Below, in pieces: positions 41,694 to 50,110 of a stretch of 64,000 nucleotides of DNA. Position numbers and translations under genes: made by a program. The stretch is from an uncultured Marivita sp. GTDB lineage: Bacteria; Pseudomonadota; Alphaproteobacteria; Rhodobacterales; Rhodobacteraceae. Below the pieces are notes generated by a model that was given only the letters and a program-made list of their open reading frames with translations, did not search any database and was not told the DNA's origin. How positions within the stretch are numbered: position 1 is the stretch's first letter; every line of letters begins with the position of its first letter. The stretch lies in assembly GCA_947503115.1 (NCBI GenBank), contig CANNCS010000003.1:17887-81886 (forward strand). Direction: 5' to 3'.

Positions 41694-42307
41694 CCCAGAT
41701 CACCGATTTCCTGAACATCGGCGGCCCCGCCTTGTGGGTGATTGCTGGGCTAAGTGTGGTGACGCTGGGCCTGATCCTATGGAAATTATGGCGCTTGTCC
41801 CTGATGGGCGCTTGGCGGCGCGATGCAACCGACGCCGCCATCGGTCAGTGGCAGATTGGCCAATTTGACAATGCCGTTGTCAGTTTGCGCAATCGCAATG
41901 GCCTGCGCGCCCGCGTGGTCAGGGCCGCGATGCAAGCCAGCCAAACGCTCTCTTCCGAGGACGCCCGTGACGAAACCACCCGCGTCGCCCGAGGCGCGCT
42001 GATGGATGCAGGTAGCGGCCTGCGCGCGCTTGATCTGATTGCCACGATCGCCCCGCTTGTGGGCCTGCTGGGCACCGTCCTTGGCATGATCGACGCGTTT
42101 CAGGCGTTGCAAGACAGCGGCGCCCGCGCTGACCCATCAGCCCTTGCAGGCGGTATCTGGGAGGCGCTTTTGACCACCGCCGCCGGTATGGCCGTGGCGA
42201 TCCCCGCCTCGATGGCGCTCAGCTGGTTCGACAGCATCAATGACCGACTCGCGCATGATTTCGACGACCTCGCCACCCGCGTTCTGACCAAAGGCAAACA
42301 GGGCTGA
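41687..42307 (+). CDS. exbB: MotA/TolQ/ExbB proton channel family protein
   Basis: A 206-residue protein with three hydrophobic segments. The family core ALDLIATIAPLVGLLGTVLGMIDAFQAL and AGGIWEALLTTAAGMAVAIPASMAL is complete. With ExbD it converts the proton gradient into work on TonB. It is embedded in the cobalamin operon, followed after 1 bp by exbD, so it is probably a dedicated energy unit for outer-membrane cobalamin uptake. Confidence 0.93.
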   Translation: MLTQITDFLNIGGPALWVIAGLSVVTLGLILWKLWRLSLMGAWRRDATDAAIGQWQIGQFDNAVVSLRNRNGLRARVVRAAMQASQTLSSEDARDETTRVARGALMDAGSGLRALDLIATIAPLVGLLGTVLGMIDAFQALQDSGARADPSALAGGIWEALLTTAAGMAVAIPASMALSWFDSINDRLAHDFDDLATRVLTKGKQG

Positions 42308-42308
42308 C

Positions 42309-42683
42309 ATGCTGAACCTTACGCATCAGTCACGCCGCCGCCGCATCGGGCTCACACCGATGATCGACGTCGTGTTCCTGTTGCTGGTGTTCTTCATGCT
42401 TGCCGCCCGCTTTGGCGTGACTGACGCGATCCCGGTCACTCTGTCGGGCGGCGCGGCACAACCCTATGACGGCCCACCACGACTGGTCACCGTCTTGCCT
42501 GACGCGCTGCGCGTAAACGGCATTGAAACCTCCGATCCGATTGCCAGCCTGACCCCCCTCATGGGCGTTGAATCCGACATCATCCTGCTGCGCGCCCGCG
42601 ATGGGGCCTCGGTCCAGCACCTGCTCGATGTCATGGGCACGCTGCGCGGCGCGGGCTGGACCAACCTTGTGGTACTGGAATGA
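42309..42683 (+). CDS. exbD: ExbD/TolR family protein (first copy)
   Basis: A 124-residue protein: a short cytoplasmic basic start, one transmembrane helix with the conserved aspartate in LTPMIDVVFLLLVFFMLAARF (residue about 19) and a periplasmic ExbD domain. The Asp is the proton carrier of the family. It overlaps the second exbD-like gene by 4 bp. Confidence 0.92.
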   Translation: MLNLTHQSRRRRIGLTPMIDVVFLLLVFFMLAARFGVTDAIPVTLSGGAAQPYDGPPRLVTVLPDALRVNGIETSDPIASLTPLMGVESDIILLRARDGASVQHLLDVMGTLRGAGWTNLVVLE

Positions 42684-43069
42684 GACGCGCGCCGCTTGTT
42701 CCCCCACGTCCAAGACGGGCCGCGCGCGAACCGGTCGTGCCGATGATCAACGTGGTGTTCCTGCTGCTCATCTTCTTCCTGATGACCGCGCAGATCGTGC
42801 CACCTGCCCCTTTTGACCTTTCCTTGCCCAATGCCAGCGGCGACGAAGACACCGGCCAGACCGCTCTTTATATCAGCGCAGACGGCGAGATCGCGTTTGA
42901 CGCCGCACGGGGCGATGCCGCGTTGGCGCAAGCGGTTGCCGCAACGCAGGACGTGCCACTGCGCCTCTACGCCGACGCAAACCTCCCTGCCGCGACTTTG
43001 GCGCAGCTGTTGACGCAACTTGCCACGCTCGGCGCCTCGCAGGTCGAGATCGTGACAGAGGGCAACTGA
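42680..43069 (+). CDS. exbD: ExbD/TolR family protein (second copy)
   Basis: A 129-residue paralogue. After a basic N-terminus the helix reads VPMINVVFLLLIFFLMTAQI: where the first copy has Asp in PMID, this copy has Asn (PMIN). A proton-relay aspartate is therefore missing, so the second copy may be structural while the first carries protons; ExbD works as a dimer, which allows a mixed pair. It abuts tonB with a one-base overlap. Confidence 0.88.
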   Translation: MRRAPLVPPRPRRAAREPVVPMINVVFLLLIFFLMTAQIVPPAPFDLSLPNASGDEDTGQTALYISADGEIAFDAARGDAALAQAVAATQDVPLRLYADANLPAATLAQLLTQLATLGASQVEIVTEGN

Positions 43070-44037
43070 TGCGGATCATCGAGTTCACCGCCTTCATTGC
43101 CCTTTCCGGCGCACTACATGCCGCATCGCTGGCCATTGCCCCGCTTCCCGGAGGCGGTAGCAGCGGCGGCCAAGGCGGCACAGCGGACGTTACACTGCAA
43201 GCGGCAACGCCAACTCTGGCCGCGATGGTGCAGGACTGGGACCGCCCACCCGAAGTAAGCGACGCCCCTGACTTGGTCACACCGGATGCCACCGCGGCAC
43301 CGGATCGCCCCGCGCAGGACATAGCTCCGGCCCCGCATCCTCAGATCGCCGCCCTCGCGGCCCCTCAGGCAGAAGCCAATCTGCCACGAACCGACACCCG
43401 CCTGCCCGCGCCCCCTGTGCCGTTTGCAGCCCCGCCCCCCGAGGCACTGCCTTTGCCACAGGCCGACGCAACCGCGGTGCCGGATATGCCTCGCGCAGAA
43501 CGGGACGCGCGCCCAAAAGTGCCCGCGCAACTGCATATGGCAGACGCCGCCCCCGCACTGCCAGAGGTGGACACCACGCCCGCCGCTCCGCGCATCGCGC
43601 CGCTGGCCTCGTTGCGCCCGGAAACCCGCCCTGAACGACGGGTCGCAGCACCAAGTGCCGCGCGCCCGGCGCAAACGGCCAAGGGGAGCGGGGCAAAAGC
43701 CACCACAGCCAAGGCACCAGCGCGGGCCGCGCCGGTGGCAAAAGGCCCTTCAACGGCGCAACTGGCGTTATTGGAACAGCAATGGGGGGCGCAGATCACA
43801 ACCGCATTGCGACGCGCGCACCGACCTTCACGCGGGCCAAAGGGGACAGTGAAGCTGGTGATCTCAATCAGTCCAGCCGGGCGCGTCGCGAGCGTGTCTC
43901 TGGCTGCATCGTCGGGCAACAGCCGTCTGGATCAAGCTGCCCTCGCAGCAGTCAAACGCGCCCGGTTCCCTCGTGCGCCAGAGGGGCTGACAAAATCCAG
44001 CTACCGCTTCAGCCAACGTCTGACCGTGTCGCGGTGA
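43069..44037 (+). CDS. tonB: TonB family energy transducer
   Basis: A 322-residue protein with an N-terminal hydrophobic anchor (about 5-25), a long Pro/Ala-rich spacer (about 30-225) and a C-terminal TonB domain ending in the typical PSRGPKGTVKLVISISPAGRV ... LDQAALAAVKRARFPRAP region. It should carry energy from ExbBD to an outer-membrane receptor. No TonB-dependent receptor is encoded in the window. It ends the cobalamin operon. Confidence 0.88.
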   Translation: MRIIEFTAFIALSGALHAASLAIAPLPGGGSSGGQGGTADVTLQAATPTLAAMVQDWDRPPEVSDAPDLVTPDATAAPDRPAQDIAPAPHPQIAALAAPQAEANLPRTDTRLPAPPVPFAAPPPEALPLPQADATAVPDMPRAERDARPKVPAQLHMADAAPALPEVDTTPAAPRIAPLASLRPETRPERRVAAPSAARPAQTAKGSGAKATTAKAPARAAPVAKGPSTAQLALLEQQWGAQITTALRRAHRPSRGPKGTVKLVISISPAGRVASVSLAASSGNSRLDQAALAAVKRARFPRAPEGLTKSSYRFSQRLTVSR

Positions 44038-44085
44038 CGGCACATCACCGGCGCGCGGCGATGCGTTGGCGCATTGCGCGCAGGT

Positions 44086-45153
44086 TCAGGCCATACCGCC
44101 CTTGATCAGCCCGTCAGCGAGTTTGGCGTAGGCCTCGGCCATCGGTCCGTCACCCGCCGCAATAGGCTCCCCGCCATCGCCTGCAAGCCGCGTGTCCAGA
44201 TCAAGCGGCAATTGCGCAAGCAGCGGCACCCCCCGCGCCGAGGCTTCGGCCACTGTTCCGCCAGAGCCGAAAATATGGCTTTGACCACCGCAATGCGGAC
44301 AGGTGAAAACGGCCATGTTTTCGATCAACCCCAGCACCGGAGTTTTCAACGTTTCAAACATGTCGAGAGCCTTGCGCGCATCCAGTAGCGCCACATCCTG
44401 CGGTGTGGACACAACGATGGCCCCCGACACCTGCGCTTTTTGGCACAGCGTCATCGAAACGTCGCCCGTGCCTGGTGGCAGGTCAACCAACAGCACATCC
44501 AACGCGCCCCAAGCGACCTGACCCAGCATCTGTTGCAATGCCCCCATGAGCATGGGCCCGCGCCAGACCACGGCCTTTTCCTCGGGCAGCATCAGGCCGA
44601 TGGACATAACCGTGACGCCATGCGCCTTCAGCGGTATGATCGTCTGACCATCTGGGCTCTCGGGTTTTTGCGACACGCCCATCATAAGCGGCTGACTGGG
44701 GCCGTAGATATCGGCATCCAACAATCCGACCCGGCGGCCCGCCCGCGCGAGGGCCACGGCAAGGTTCGAAGACACGGTGGATTTTCCCACGCCGCCCTTG
44801 CCTGATCCAATTGCCAGAATCCGCGCGACACCCGACGGCTTCAACGATCCGATCTGAGGCTTCATATGACCACCGATCTTGAGGCCGGACGGCGGTTTCG
44901 ACGCCGGGCCATGCGCCGTAAGCGCCACAGTCACCTGCGATACTCCTGGCAAGTCGCCCACAACGGCCTCTGCGGCCTTGCGCACGGGCTCCATCAAGCG
45001 GGCGATTTCGGGCGATGGCGCTTCGATGACAAAGCGCACAACCGAACCATCGATCTGAATCGCCCTGACCAAATCCCCCGAGATCAAGTCTTTGCCATCG
45101 GGAATCGCCACGCGCGACAGAGCTGCGCGAATCTGTTCGGTCGTTATGGCCAT
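44086..45153 (-). CDS. mrp: Mrp/NBP35 family iron-sulphur carrier ATPase
   Basis: A 355-residue protein: an N-terminal MIP18/DUF59-like domain (about 1-85), then the deviant Walker A GSGKGGVGKSTVSSN near residue 123, LLDADIYGPS, DVLLVDLPPGTGD and the CxxC of FTCPHCGGQSH, which holds a bridging cluster. It inserts or transfers Fe-S clusters. ATG 45153 is preferred over an in-frame TTG two codons earlier. Its upstream region is shared with the divergent DUF1127 gene, including the PhaR-type palindrome about 120 bp away. Confidence 0.94.
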   Translation of the reverse strand: MAITTEQIRAALSRVAIPDGKDLISGDLVRAIQIDGSVVRFVIEAPSPEIARLMEPVRKAAEAVVGDLPGVSQVTVALTAHGPASKPPSGLKIGGHMKPQIGSLKPSGVARILAIGSGKGGVGKSTVSSNLAVALARAGRRVGLLDADIYGPSQPLMMGVSQKPESPDGQTIIPLKAHGVTVMSIGLMLPEEKAVVWRGPMLMGALQQMLGQVAWGALDVLLVDLPPGTGDVSMTLCQKAQVSGAIVVSTPQDVALLDARKALDMFETLKTPVLGLIENMAVFTCPHCGGQSHIFGSGGTVAEASARGVPLLAQLPLDLDTRLAGDGGEPIAAGDGPMAEAYAKLADGLIKGGMA

Positions 45154-45275
45154 GCTCAACCTTTCATCTTTGTGTCGCAGAGATGACAGTCAGATAGTCC
45201 GGTTTCAATCAGTTGCTGCGTAAACAGGCCCGTTAGCGCAAAACGCACAAATTTGAACCATCGGGCCTATGCAAT

Positions 45276-45334
45276 TGCTGCATAGCAGCATTGAGGCGAA
45301 TTTCCATTGTGCAATTGCAGCATTCGCCTATCTT
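45276..45334 (+). promoter_or_regulatory. ccaF1 promoter with two PhaR-type operators
   Basis: TGCTGC-ATA-GCAGCA (45276-45290) is a perfect palindrome that contains the exact PhaR pattern CTGC-N3-GCAG. A possible promoter follows: TTGTGC (45307-45312), 16 bp, TATCTT (45329-45334). A second site, GTGC-AATT-GCAG (45309-45320, one mismatch to CTGC-N4-GCAG), overlaps the -35 and spacer. The layout copies that of the phasin promoter at 7431-7478. Confidence 0.6.
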
Positions 45335-45379
45335 TGGATCAAGCGAACGGAAACACACAAATTCGAACAGAGCAGACAC

Positions 45380-45598
45380 ATGGCATACGAAACAAACAGT
45401 ATCGGCGCAGTCGGCAACACCATCATGGATCGGGTGAACAGCCTGATCGCAGATTACCGCGCCCAAGCGGCACGCCGCAAGGTCTACCGCGACACGCTGC
45501 GCGAACTCAACGCGCTGACGCACCGCGAATTGTGCGATCTTGGCTTGAACCATTCCGAGATCAAGCGCGTTGCATATCAGGCAGCTTACGAAAGCTGA
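45380..45598 (+). CDS. ccaF1: DUF1127 protein, CcaF1-like RNA-binding protein
   Basis: A 72-residue protein whose C-terminal half is a full DUF1127 domain: TLRELNALTHRELCDLGLNHSEIKRVAYQAAYES. In Rhodobacter sphaeroides the DUF1127 protein CcaF1 is encoded directly before the CcsR1-4 sRNAs, binds RNA and aids their maturation. The same order is seen here: four CCUCC-loop hairpins start 49 bp after the stop. The name is assigned by this context plus domain. The ribosome binding site (GAGCAGACAC) is weak. A terminator-like GGCCCG/CGGGCC hairpin lies between gene and sRNAs. Confidence 0.82.
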   Translation: MAYETNSIGAVGNTIMDRVNSLIADYRAQAARRKVYRDTLRELNALTHRELCDLGLNHSEIKRVAYQAAYES

Positions 45599-45646
45599 AC
45601 GAAATTCGGTGAGCATGGCCCGGTTCGGGCCCCTCGCCAAACCGGC

Positions 45647-45680
45647 TCGGACGTCCTCTCCTCCTCCCTGGACGTTCCGG
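45647..45680 (+). ncRNA. CcsR-like sRNA hairpin 1
   Basis: The stem CGGACGTCC/GGACGTTCCG has one bulged T and holds a loop TCTCCTCCTCCCT containing CCTCCTCCC at 45660-45668. It is the first of four related hairpins after the DUF1127 gene. Confidence 0.8.
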
Positions 45681-45684
45681 ACTT

Positions 45685-45721
45685 GACGGTGGCACCTCTC
45701 CTCCTCCCTGGTGCCACCGTC
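45685..45721 (+). ncRNA. CcsR-like sRNA hairpin 2
   Basis: A perfect 12-bp stem GACGGTGGCACC/GGTGCCACCGTC with the same 13-base loop, CCTCCTCCC at 45700-45708. It is the longest stem of the set. A small GGGC-TTCG-GCCC hairpin (45732-45743) separates it from hairpin 3. Confidence 0.85.
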
Positions 45722-45752
45722 ACAAAGTTTCGGGCTTCGGCCCACACGATCT

Positions 45753-45781
45753 CGGCATCCTCTCCTCCTCCCTGGATGCCG
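45753..45781 (+). ncRNA. CcsR-like sRNA hairpin 3
   Basis: Stem CGGCATCC/GGATGCCG (8 bp) with the loop TCTCCTCCTCCCT, CCTCCTCCC at 45764-45772. Confidence 0.82.
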
Positions 45782-45792
45782 TGAACTGGAAG

Positions 45793-45828
45793 CGGTGGTG
45801 CCTCTCCTCCCTTGGCACCACCGTTTTT
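45793..45828 (+). ncRNA. CcsR-like sRNA hairpin 4 with terminator
   Basis: Stem CGGTGGTGCC/GGCACCACCG (10 bp) and a shorter loop, TCTCCTCCCTT, with CTCCTCCC at 45804-45811, lacking one CCT unit. TTTTT follows at 45824-45828, so this hairpin is also the terminator of the ccaF1-ccsR transcript. Confidence 0.85.
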
Positions 45829-45956
45829 CTTGTCCGCCCCCCGCATCGTCCAGTTTTTCCAACAGCGCCAAAAAACGACCCAAAGCGGTCGCGTTCTTTT
45901 TGGATCAGAGCACCTCTGCATCGCACGCTTGCGCATCTTTCAAAGGTGCTTTCACA

Positions 45957-46568
45957 GTGCGACATGACCCTTTTTCAGACATGCTCGAAGCGCTCGCGGC
46001 GATCTATGATGGCGAAGCCGACCCGCAAGGTCCGCATACGGCGCACACGCTTCGAGTCACGCCGCCCCCCGTGGCCTTTGACGCGCGATCTGCCTGTTTG
46101 CTCGACACCGGGATTCGCAGCGTTCTAAGCAGCAGCCAGCTTGCGGCCGCGCAGGCCATTCTGGCAGTGCAGGATCGACTTCCGTGGGGATCAAACCCCG
46201 TTGAAGACAACACCGAAGCGAATATTGCCGCCATGATCAGCGTTGCGACACTGATGGGACCAGAGGGGCCGATTCCGGCGCCGGACGTGCGGCTGGGGTT
46301 GGTGTATATGCGGCCTGACTGTTACTACCCGCTTCACATTCACGATGCTGACGAAACTTATGTGATCCTTGGCGGTCAGGCGCTTTGGACGGCCGGGGAC
46401 GATGTACAGATGCGCGGTTCCGGCGATATGGTGCATCATCCAAGCCTGATGCCGCACGCGTTCCGCACCGGGCCCGAAGGCTTTGTCGCGCTCTGGCGTT
46501 GGAGCGGTGACATCAACCTGCACTCTTATGCATTTGTCGAAGAGGACGCCGCCGAGTTACCCGCCTGA
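45957..46568 (+). CDS. Cupin of the DMSP lyase family (DddQ/DddL-like)
   Basis: A 203-residue protein with a C-terminal cupin: LGLVYMRPDCYYPLHIHDADETYVILGGQALW supplies two histidines, a glutamate and a tyrosine typical of the metal site in DddL/DddQ-type dimethylsulfoniopropionate lyases, and HHPSLMPHAFRTG gives the later histidine. These enzymes cleave DMSP to dimethyl sulfide and acrylate. GTG 45957 has AAAGGTG upstream; ATG 45981 is the alternative. It stands alone after the CcsR terminator. Whether it is a true lyase or a related cupin cannot be settled by eye, and no acrylate genes are adjacent. Confidence 0.75.
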   Translation: MRHDPFSDMLEALAAIYDGEADPQGPHTAHTLRVTPPPVAFDARSACLLDTGIRSVLSSSQLAAAQAILAVQDRLPWGSNPVEDNTEANIAAMISVATLMGPEGPIPAPDVRLGLVYMRPDCYYPLHIHDADETYVILGGQALWTAGDDVQMRGSGDMVHHPSLMPHAFRTGPEGFVALWRWSGDINLHSYAFVEEDAAELPA

Positions 46569-46732
46569 CCGCCGAAAGATGCCCGAATCAAACGCGGGCC
46601 ACCCAATGGCCACAAGACCGCAACCATTTTCCCACCTGCCTTGGGTTTTCCTTTCCCCGCCCATTCGCTAGATGAGGCGCAACGGAATTCATGCGGCCCC
46701 GTTGGGGCGGCGAAACAGCGGGAACAGACCCC

Positions 46733-49645
46733 ATGGCGATGGAAAAGACATTCGACGCAGGCGAAGCCGAAGCGCGGCTTTACAAGGCGTGGGAAGACAG
46801 CGGTGCCTTCAAAGCGGGTGTCAATGCCTCGCGCGAGGACACGTTCTGCGTGATGATCCCGCCTCCCAACGTGACCGGGTCGCTGCACATGGGCCACGCG
46901 TTCAACAATACATTGCAGGACATTCTTGTCCGCTGGCACCGGATGCGCGGCTTCGACACGCTCTGGCAGCCGGGCACCGACCACGCGGGCATCGCGACCC
47001 AGATGGTCACGGAACGCGAGATGGCCGCCAATGGCGAGCCGTCGCGCCGCGAGATGGGGCGCGAGGCATTTCTGGACCGCGTGTGGCAACAGAAGGTCAA
47101 ATCGCGCGGCACGATCATCGGGCAGCTCAAGCGCCTTGGCGCATCCGCCGACTGGTCGCGCGAGGCGTTCACCATGGGTGGGGCGGCAGGCGACCCGGAT
47201 CGCGGCAATGGACCGAACTTCCACGACGCGGTGATCAAGGTCTTTGTCGACATGTACAACAAGGGCCTGATCTATCGCGGCAAGCGGTTGGTCAATTGGG
47301 ACCCGCATTTCGAAACTGCGATCTCGGATCTCGAGGTCGAGAACATCGAAAACCCCGGCCATATGTGGCACTTCAAATACCCCCTCGCGGGGGGTGCCAC
47401 CTATACCTATATCGAAAAGGACGAGGACGGAAATGTCGTGCTGGAAGAAGAGCGCGACTATATCTCCATCGCCACGACGCGCCCCGAAACCATGCTGGGC
47501 GACGGTGCCGTTGCGGTTCATCCGTCAGATGAACGCTATGCGCCAATCGTCGGGAAACTCTGCGAGATTCCGGTTGGTCCGAAAGAGCATCGCCGTCTGA
47601 TCCCGATCATCACCGACGAATACCCCGATCCCACCTTCGGATCAGGCGCGGTGAAGATCACCGGCGCGCATGACTTCAACGACTACGGCGTCGCCAAGCG
47701 CGGGAGCATTCCGTGCTACCGCCTCATGGACACCAAGGCGCACATGCGCGACGACGGCGCGGCCTATGCCGAAACAGCATTGATCGCTGGTGCCGTTGCG
47801 CGCGGCGAACAGACCCTCACCGAAGCCGAGACTGACGCGCTGAACCTTGTGCCGGATCACCTGCGCGGGTTGGACCGGTTCGAAGCGCGCAAGGCCGTGA
47901 TTGACGAGATCACCGAAGAAGGTCTGGCGGTGATGACCCGCGCCGACAACCCGGTTCTGGGCCGTAAGTTGGGCGAAGACGACGACCCGGCGGAACTGGT
48001 GCCGCTGGTCGAGGCCAAGCCGATCATGCAGCCGTTTGGTGATCGCTCTAAAGTGGTCATCGAACCGATGCTGACCGACCAATGGTTCGTGGACGCCGAC
48101 AAGATCGTCGGCCCCGCGCTGGACGCCGTGCGCAATGGCGACGTCAAGATCGTGCCGGAATCGGGTGAGCGGACCTATTATCACTGGCTTGAAAACATCG
48201 AACCGTGGTGCATCTCGCGCCAGCTTTGGTGGGGGCATCAGATCCCGGTGTGGTTTGACGCAGACGGCAACCAGTACTGCGCGGCGACCGAAGCCGAGGC
48301 ACAGGCGATGGCAGGAGATGGCGTTGCTCTGACCCGGGATCCCGATGTGCTCGACACCTGGTTCTCGTCCGGTCTCTGGCCCATCGGCACGCTGGGCTGG
48401 CCAGAGCAGACGCCGGAACTGAAAAAATACTTCCCGACCAGCGTTCTGGTGACCGGGCAGGATATCCTGTTCTTCTGGGTCGCGCGGATGATGATGATGC
48501 AACTGGCCGTGGTTGATCAGATCCCGTTCAAGGATGTTTACTTGCACGGTCTTGTCCGCGACGCCAAGGGCAAGAAGATGTCCAAGTCGCTTGGCAACGT
48601 CGTTGATCCGCTTGAGATCATTGACGAATACGGCGCGGATGCGCTGCGCTTCACAAATGCGGCGATGGCCTCGCTCGGTGGGGTGCTGAAGCTCGATATG
48701 CAGCGGATCGCGGGCTACCGGAACTTTGGCACGAAGCTTTGGAACGCGACGCGCTTTGCCGAGATGAACGGCGTGTTCGAGAACCGGACACCCAGCGCCG
48801 ACATCCCCAAGGCCACCGCGACCGTGAACCAGTGGATCATCGGCGAGACCGCCCGCGTGCGCGGCGAAGTAGATGCGGCGCTGGCCGCCTACCGCTTCGA
48901 CGATGCAGCAGCGGCGCTTTACCGTTTTGTCTGGGGCAAGGTCTGCGACTGGTATGTGGAATTCTCCAAACCGCTGTTGCTGGACGAAGGCCCGCAAACG
49001 GCAGAGACCAAGGCAACCATGGCCTGGGTCATTGACCAGTGTCTGATCCTGCTGCACCCGATCATGCCCTTCATGACGGAAGAGCTTTGGGCGGTAACAG
49101 GTCAGCGCGACAAGATGCTGGTCCATGCCGACTGGCCGACCTATGGCGATGATCTGATCGACGCAGAGGCCGACCGCGAAATGAACTGGGTGATCGGTCT
49201 GATCGAGGGCATCCGGTCCGCGCGACAGCAGATGCATGTTCCAGTGGGGCTGTATCTGCCGCTGGTGGTCAAGGATTACGGCGATGCCGCAAAGGCCGCA
49301 TGGGACCGCAACGAGGTGCTGATCAAGCGTCTGGCGCGGATCGACGAGTTGACCGTGGTCGATGCCTTCCCCAAGGGCTGTGCAACAGTGCCGATGGAGG
49401 GCGCGACCTTTGGGTTGCCGCTGGCCGATATCATCGACGTGGCCGAAGAAAAGGCGCGGTTGGAAAAGTCGCTGCAAAAGCTCGCCAAAGAGATCGGCGG
49501 AATGAAGGGACGCTTGAGCAACCCGAAATTCGTCGAATCCGCGCCCGATGAGGTGGTCGAAGAAACCCGCGCCAACCTTGCGGCACGCGAGGATGAAGCG
49601 GCTAAGCTGCAAGAGGCAATGGACCGCCTGGCAGAACTGGGCTGA
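46733..49645 (+). CDS. valS: Valyl-tRNA synthetase
   Basis: A 970-residue class Ia synthetase. The HIGH motif appears as HMGH at residues 52-55 and KMSKS in [15 protein letters not shown]; the editing CP1 domain contains [11 protein letters not shown], and an arm-like coiled coil ends the protein. ATG 46733 is chosen as the first good start (MAMEKTF); upstream codons encode an atypical arginine-rich leader. No T-box or other leader structure was found. A GGTGCGTG/CACGCACC hairpin lies just after the stop (49659-49678), without a T-run. Confidence 0.97.
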   Translation: MAMEKTFDAGEAEARLYKAWEDSGAFKAGVNASREDTFCVMIPPPNVTGSLHMGHAFNNTLQDILVRWHRMRGFDTLWQPGTDHAGIATQMVTEREMAANGEPSRREMGREAFLDRVWQQKVKSRGTIIGQLKRLGASADWSREAFTMGGAAGDPDRGNGPNFHDAVIKVFVDMYNKGLIYRGKRLVNWDPHFETAISDLEVENIENPGHMWHFKYPLAGGATYTYIEKDEDGNVVLEEERDYISIATTRPETMLGDGAVAVHPSDERYAPIVGKLCEIPVGPKEHRRLIPIITDEYPDPTFGSGAVKITGAHDFNDYGVAKRGSIPCYRLMDTKAHMRDDGAAYAETALIAGAVARGEQTLTEAETDALNLVPDHLRGLDRFEARKAVIDEITEEGLAVMTRADNPVLGRKLGEDDDPAELVPLVEAKPIMQPFGDRSKVVIEPMLTDQWFVDADKIVGPALDAVRNGDVKIVPESGERTYYHWLENIEPWCISRQLWWGHQIPVWFDADGNQYCAATEAEAQAMAGDGVALTRDPDVLDTWFSSGLWPIGTLGWPEQTPELKKYFPTSVLVTGQDILFFWVARMMMMQLAVVDQIPFKDVYLHGLVRDAKGKKMSKSLGNVVDPLEIIDEYGADALRFTNAAMASLGGVLKLDMQRIAGYRNFGTKLWNATRFAEMNGVFENRTPSADIPKATATVNQWIIGETARVRGEVDAALAAYRFDDAAAALYRFVWGKVCDWYVEFSKPLLLDEGPQTAETKATMAWVIDQCLILLHPIMPFMTEELWAVTGQRDKMLVHADWPTYGDDLIDAEADREMNWVIGLIEGIRSARQQMHVPVGLYLPLVVKDYGDAAKAAWDRNEVLIKRLARIDELTVVDAFPKGCATVPMEGATFGLPLADIIDVAEEKARLEKSLQKLAKEIGGMKGRLSNPKFVESAPDEVVEETRANLAAREDEAAKLQEAMDRLAELG

Positions 49646-50110
49646 TGCCCTGAATCGGTGCGTGGCATCACGCACCGTCCCGACAACCCGAAACGCGGAA
49701 GGGCCGGACAGAGCGAGATGCCCTGCCCGACCCACGCCGGACGCCCGGCCGGGCCAAAACCCGCCGGGAGCGATCGGTCATGTGGGATGCGTGTGATCCC
49801 TCTTCAAGTGGAAAGCGGCGCCGCCCCGAAGGTCTGACATGCTTTGCTCTGTCGGGCGTCGCCCGAACCCTGTGACCCTGCCAAGAGCCCTGTAGACCGG
49901 TCTTTCACGGGTGCCCCCTTTCGGGGTGTGAAAGCAATCATCAGCTTGGTGTCGCGGTGTGGGAGTGACCCTGTCCGCTCGATGCGCATCGTGCGGCGGG
50001 TTTTGGCGGTTGGGTGTTAAGACTTCGGAAAGGCACCGCGCGGCAGATGGGCTGCGCAATGCCCATCGAGCCCGCTCGAACGGGCTTGCCCAGACCTTCG
50101 AAGGACTGGA
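49646..50110. other. 465-bp intergenic stretch without a convincing gene
   Basis: The GC-rich region between valS and the TPP enzyme gene has several short inverted repeats (GGTGCGTG/CACGCACC at 49659; AGCCCG/CGGGCT near 50070) but no homologue-like frame, tRNA or riboswitch that I recognise. A 61-residue minus-strand frame (49804-49989) exists but lacks a clear ribosome binding site. Confidence 0.5.

Noticed and set aside
45648..45823. Repeated CTCTCCTCC units considered as a CRISPR or tandem repeat
   Set aside because: Spacing is irregular and each unit is a hairpin loop with compensating stems, which fits CcsR sRNAs and not a repeat-spacer array.
47642..49735. 697-residue open frame on the minus strand
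   Set aside because: Antisense to valS, with no recognisable family and many His/Arg residues typical of a shadow frame.
49804..49989. 61-residue minus-strand frame between valS and the TPP enzyme gene
   Set aside because: No family resemblance, no ribosome binding site, and basic/Ser-rich composition typical of a chance frame.
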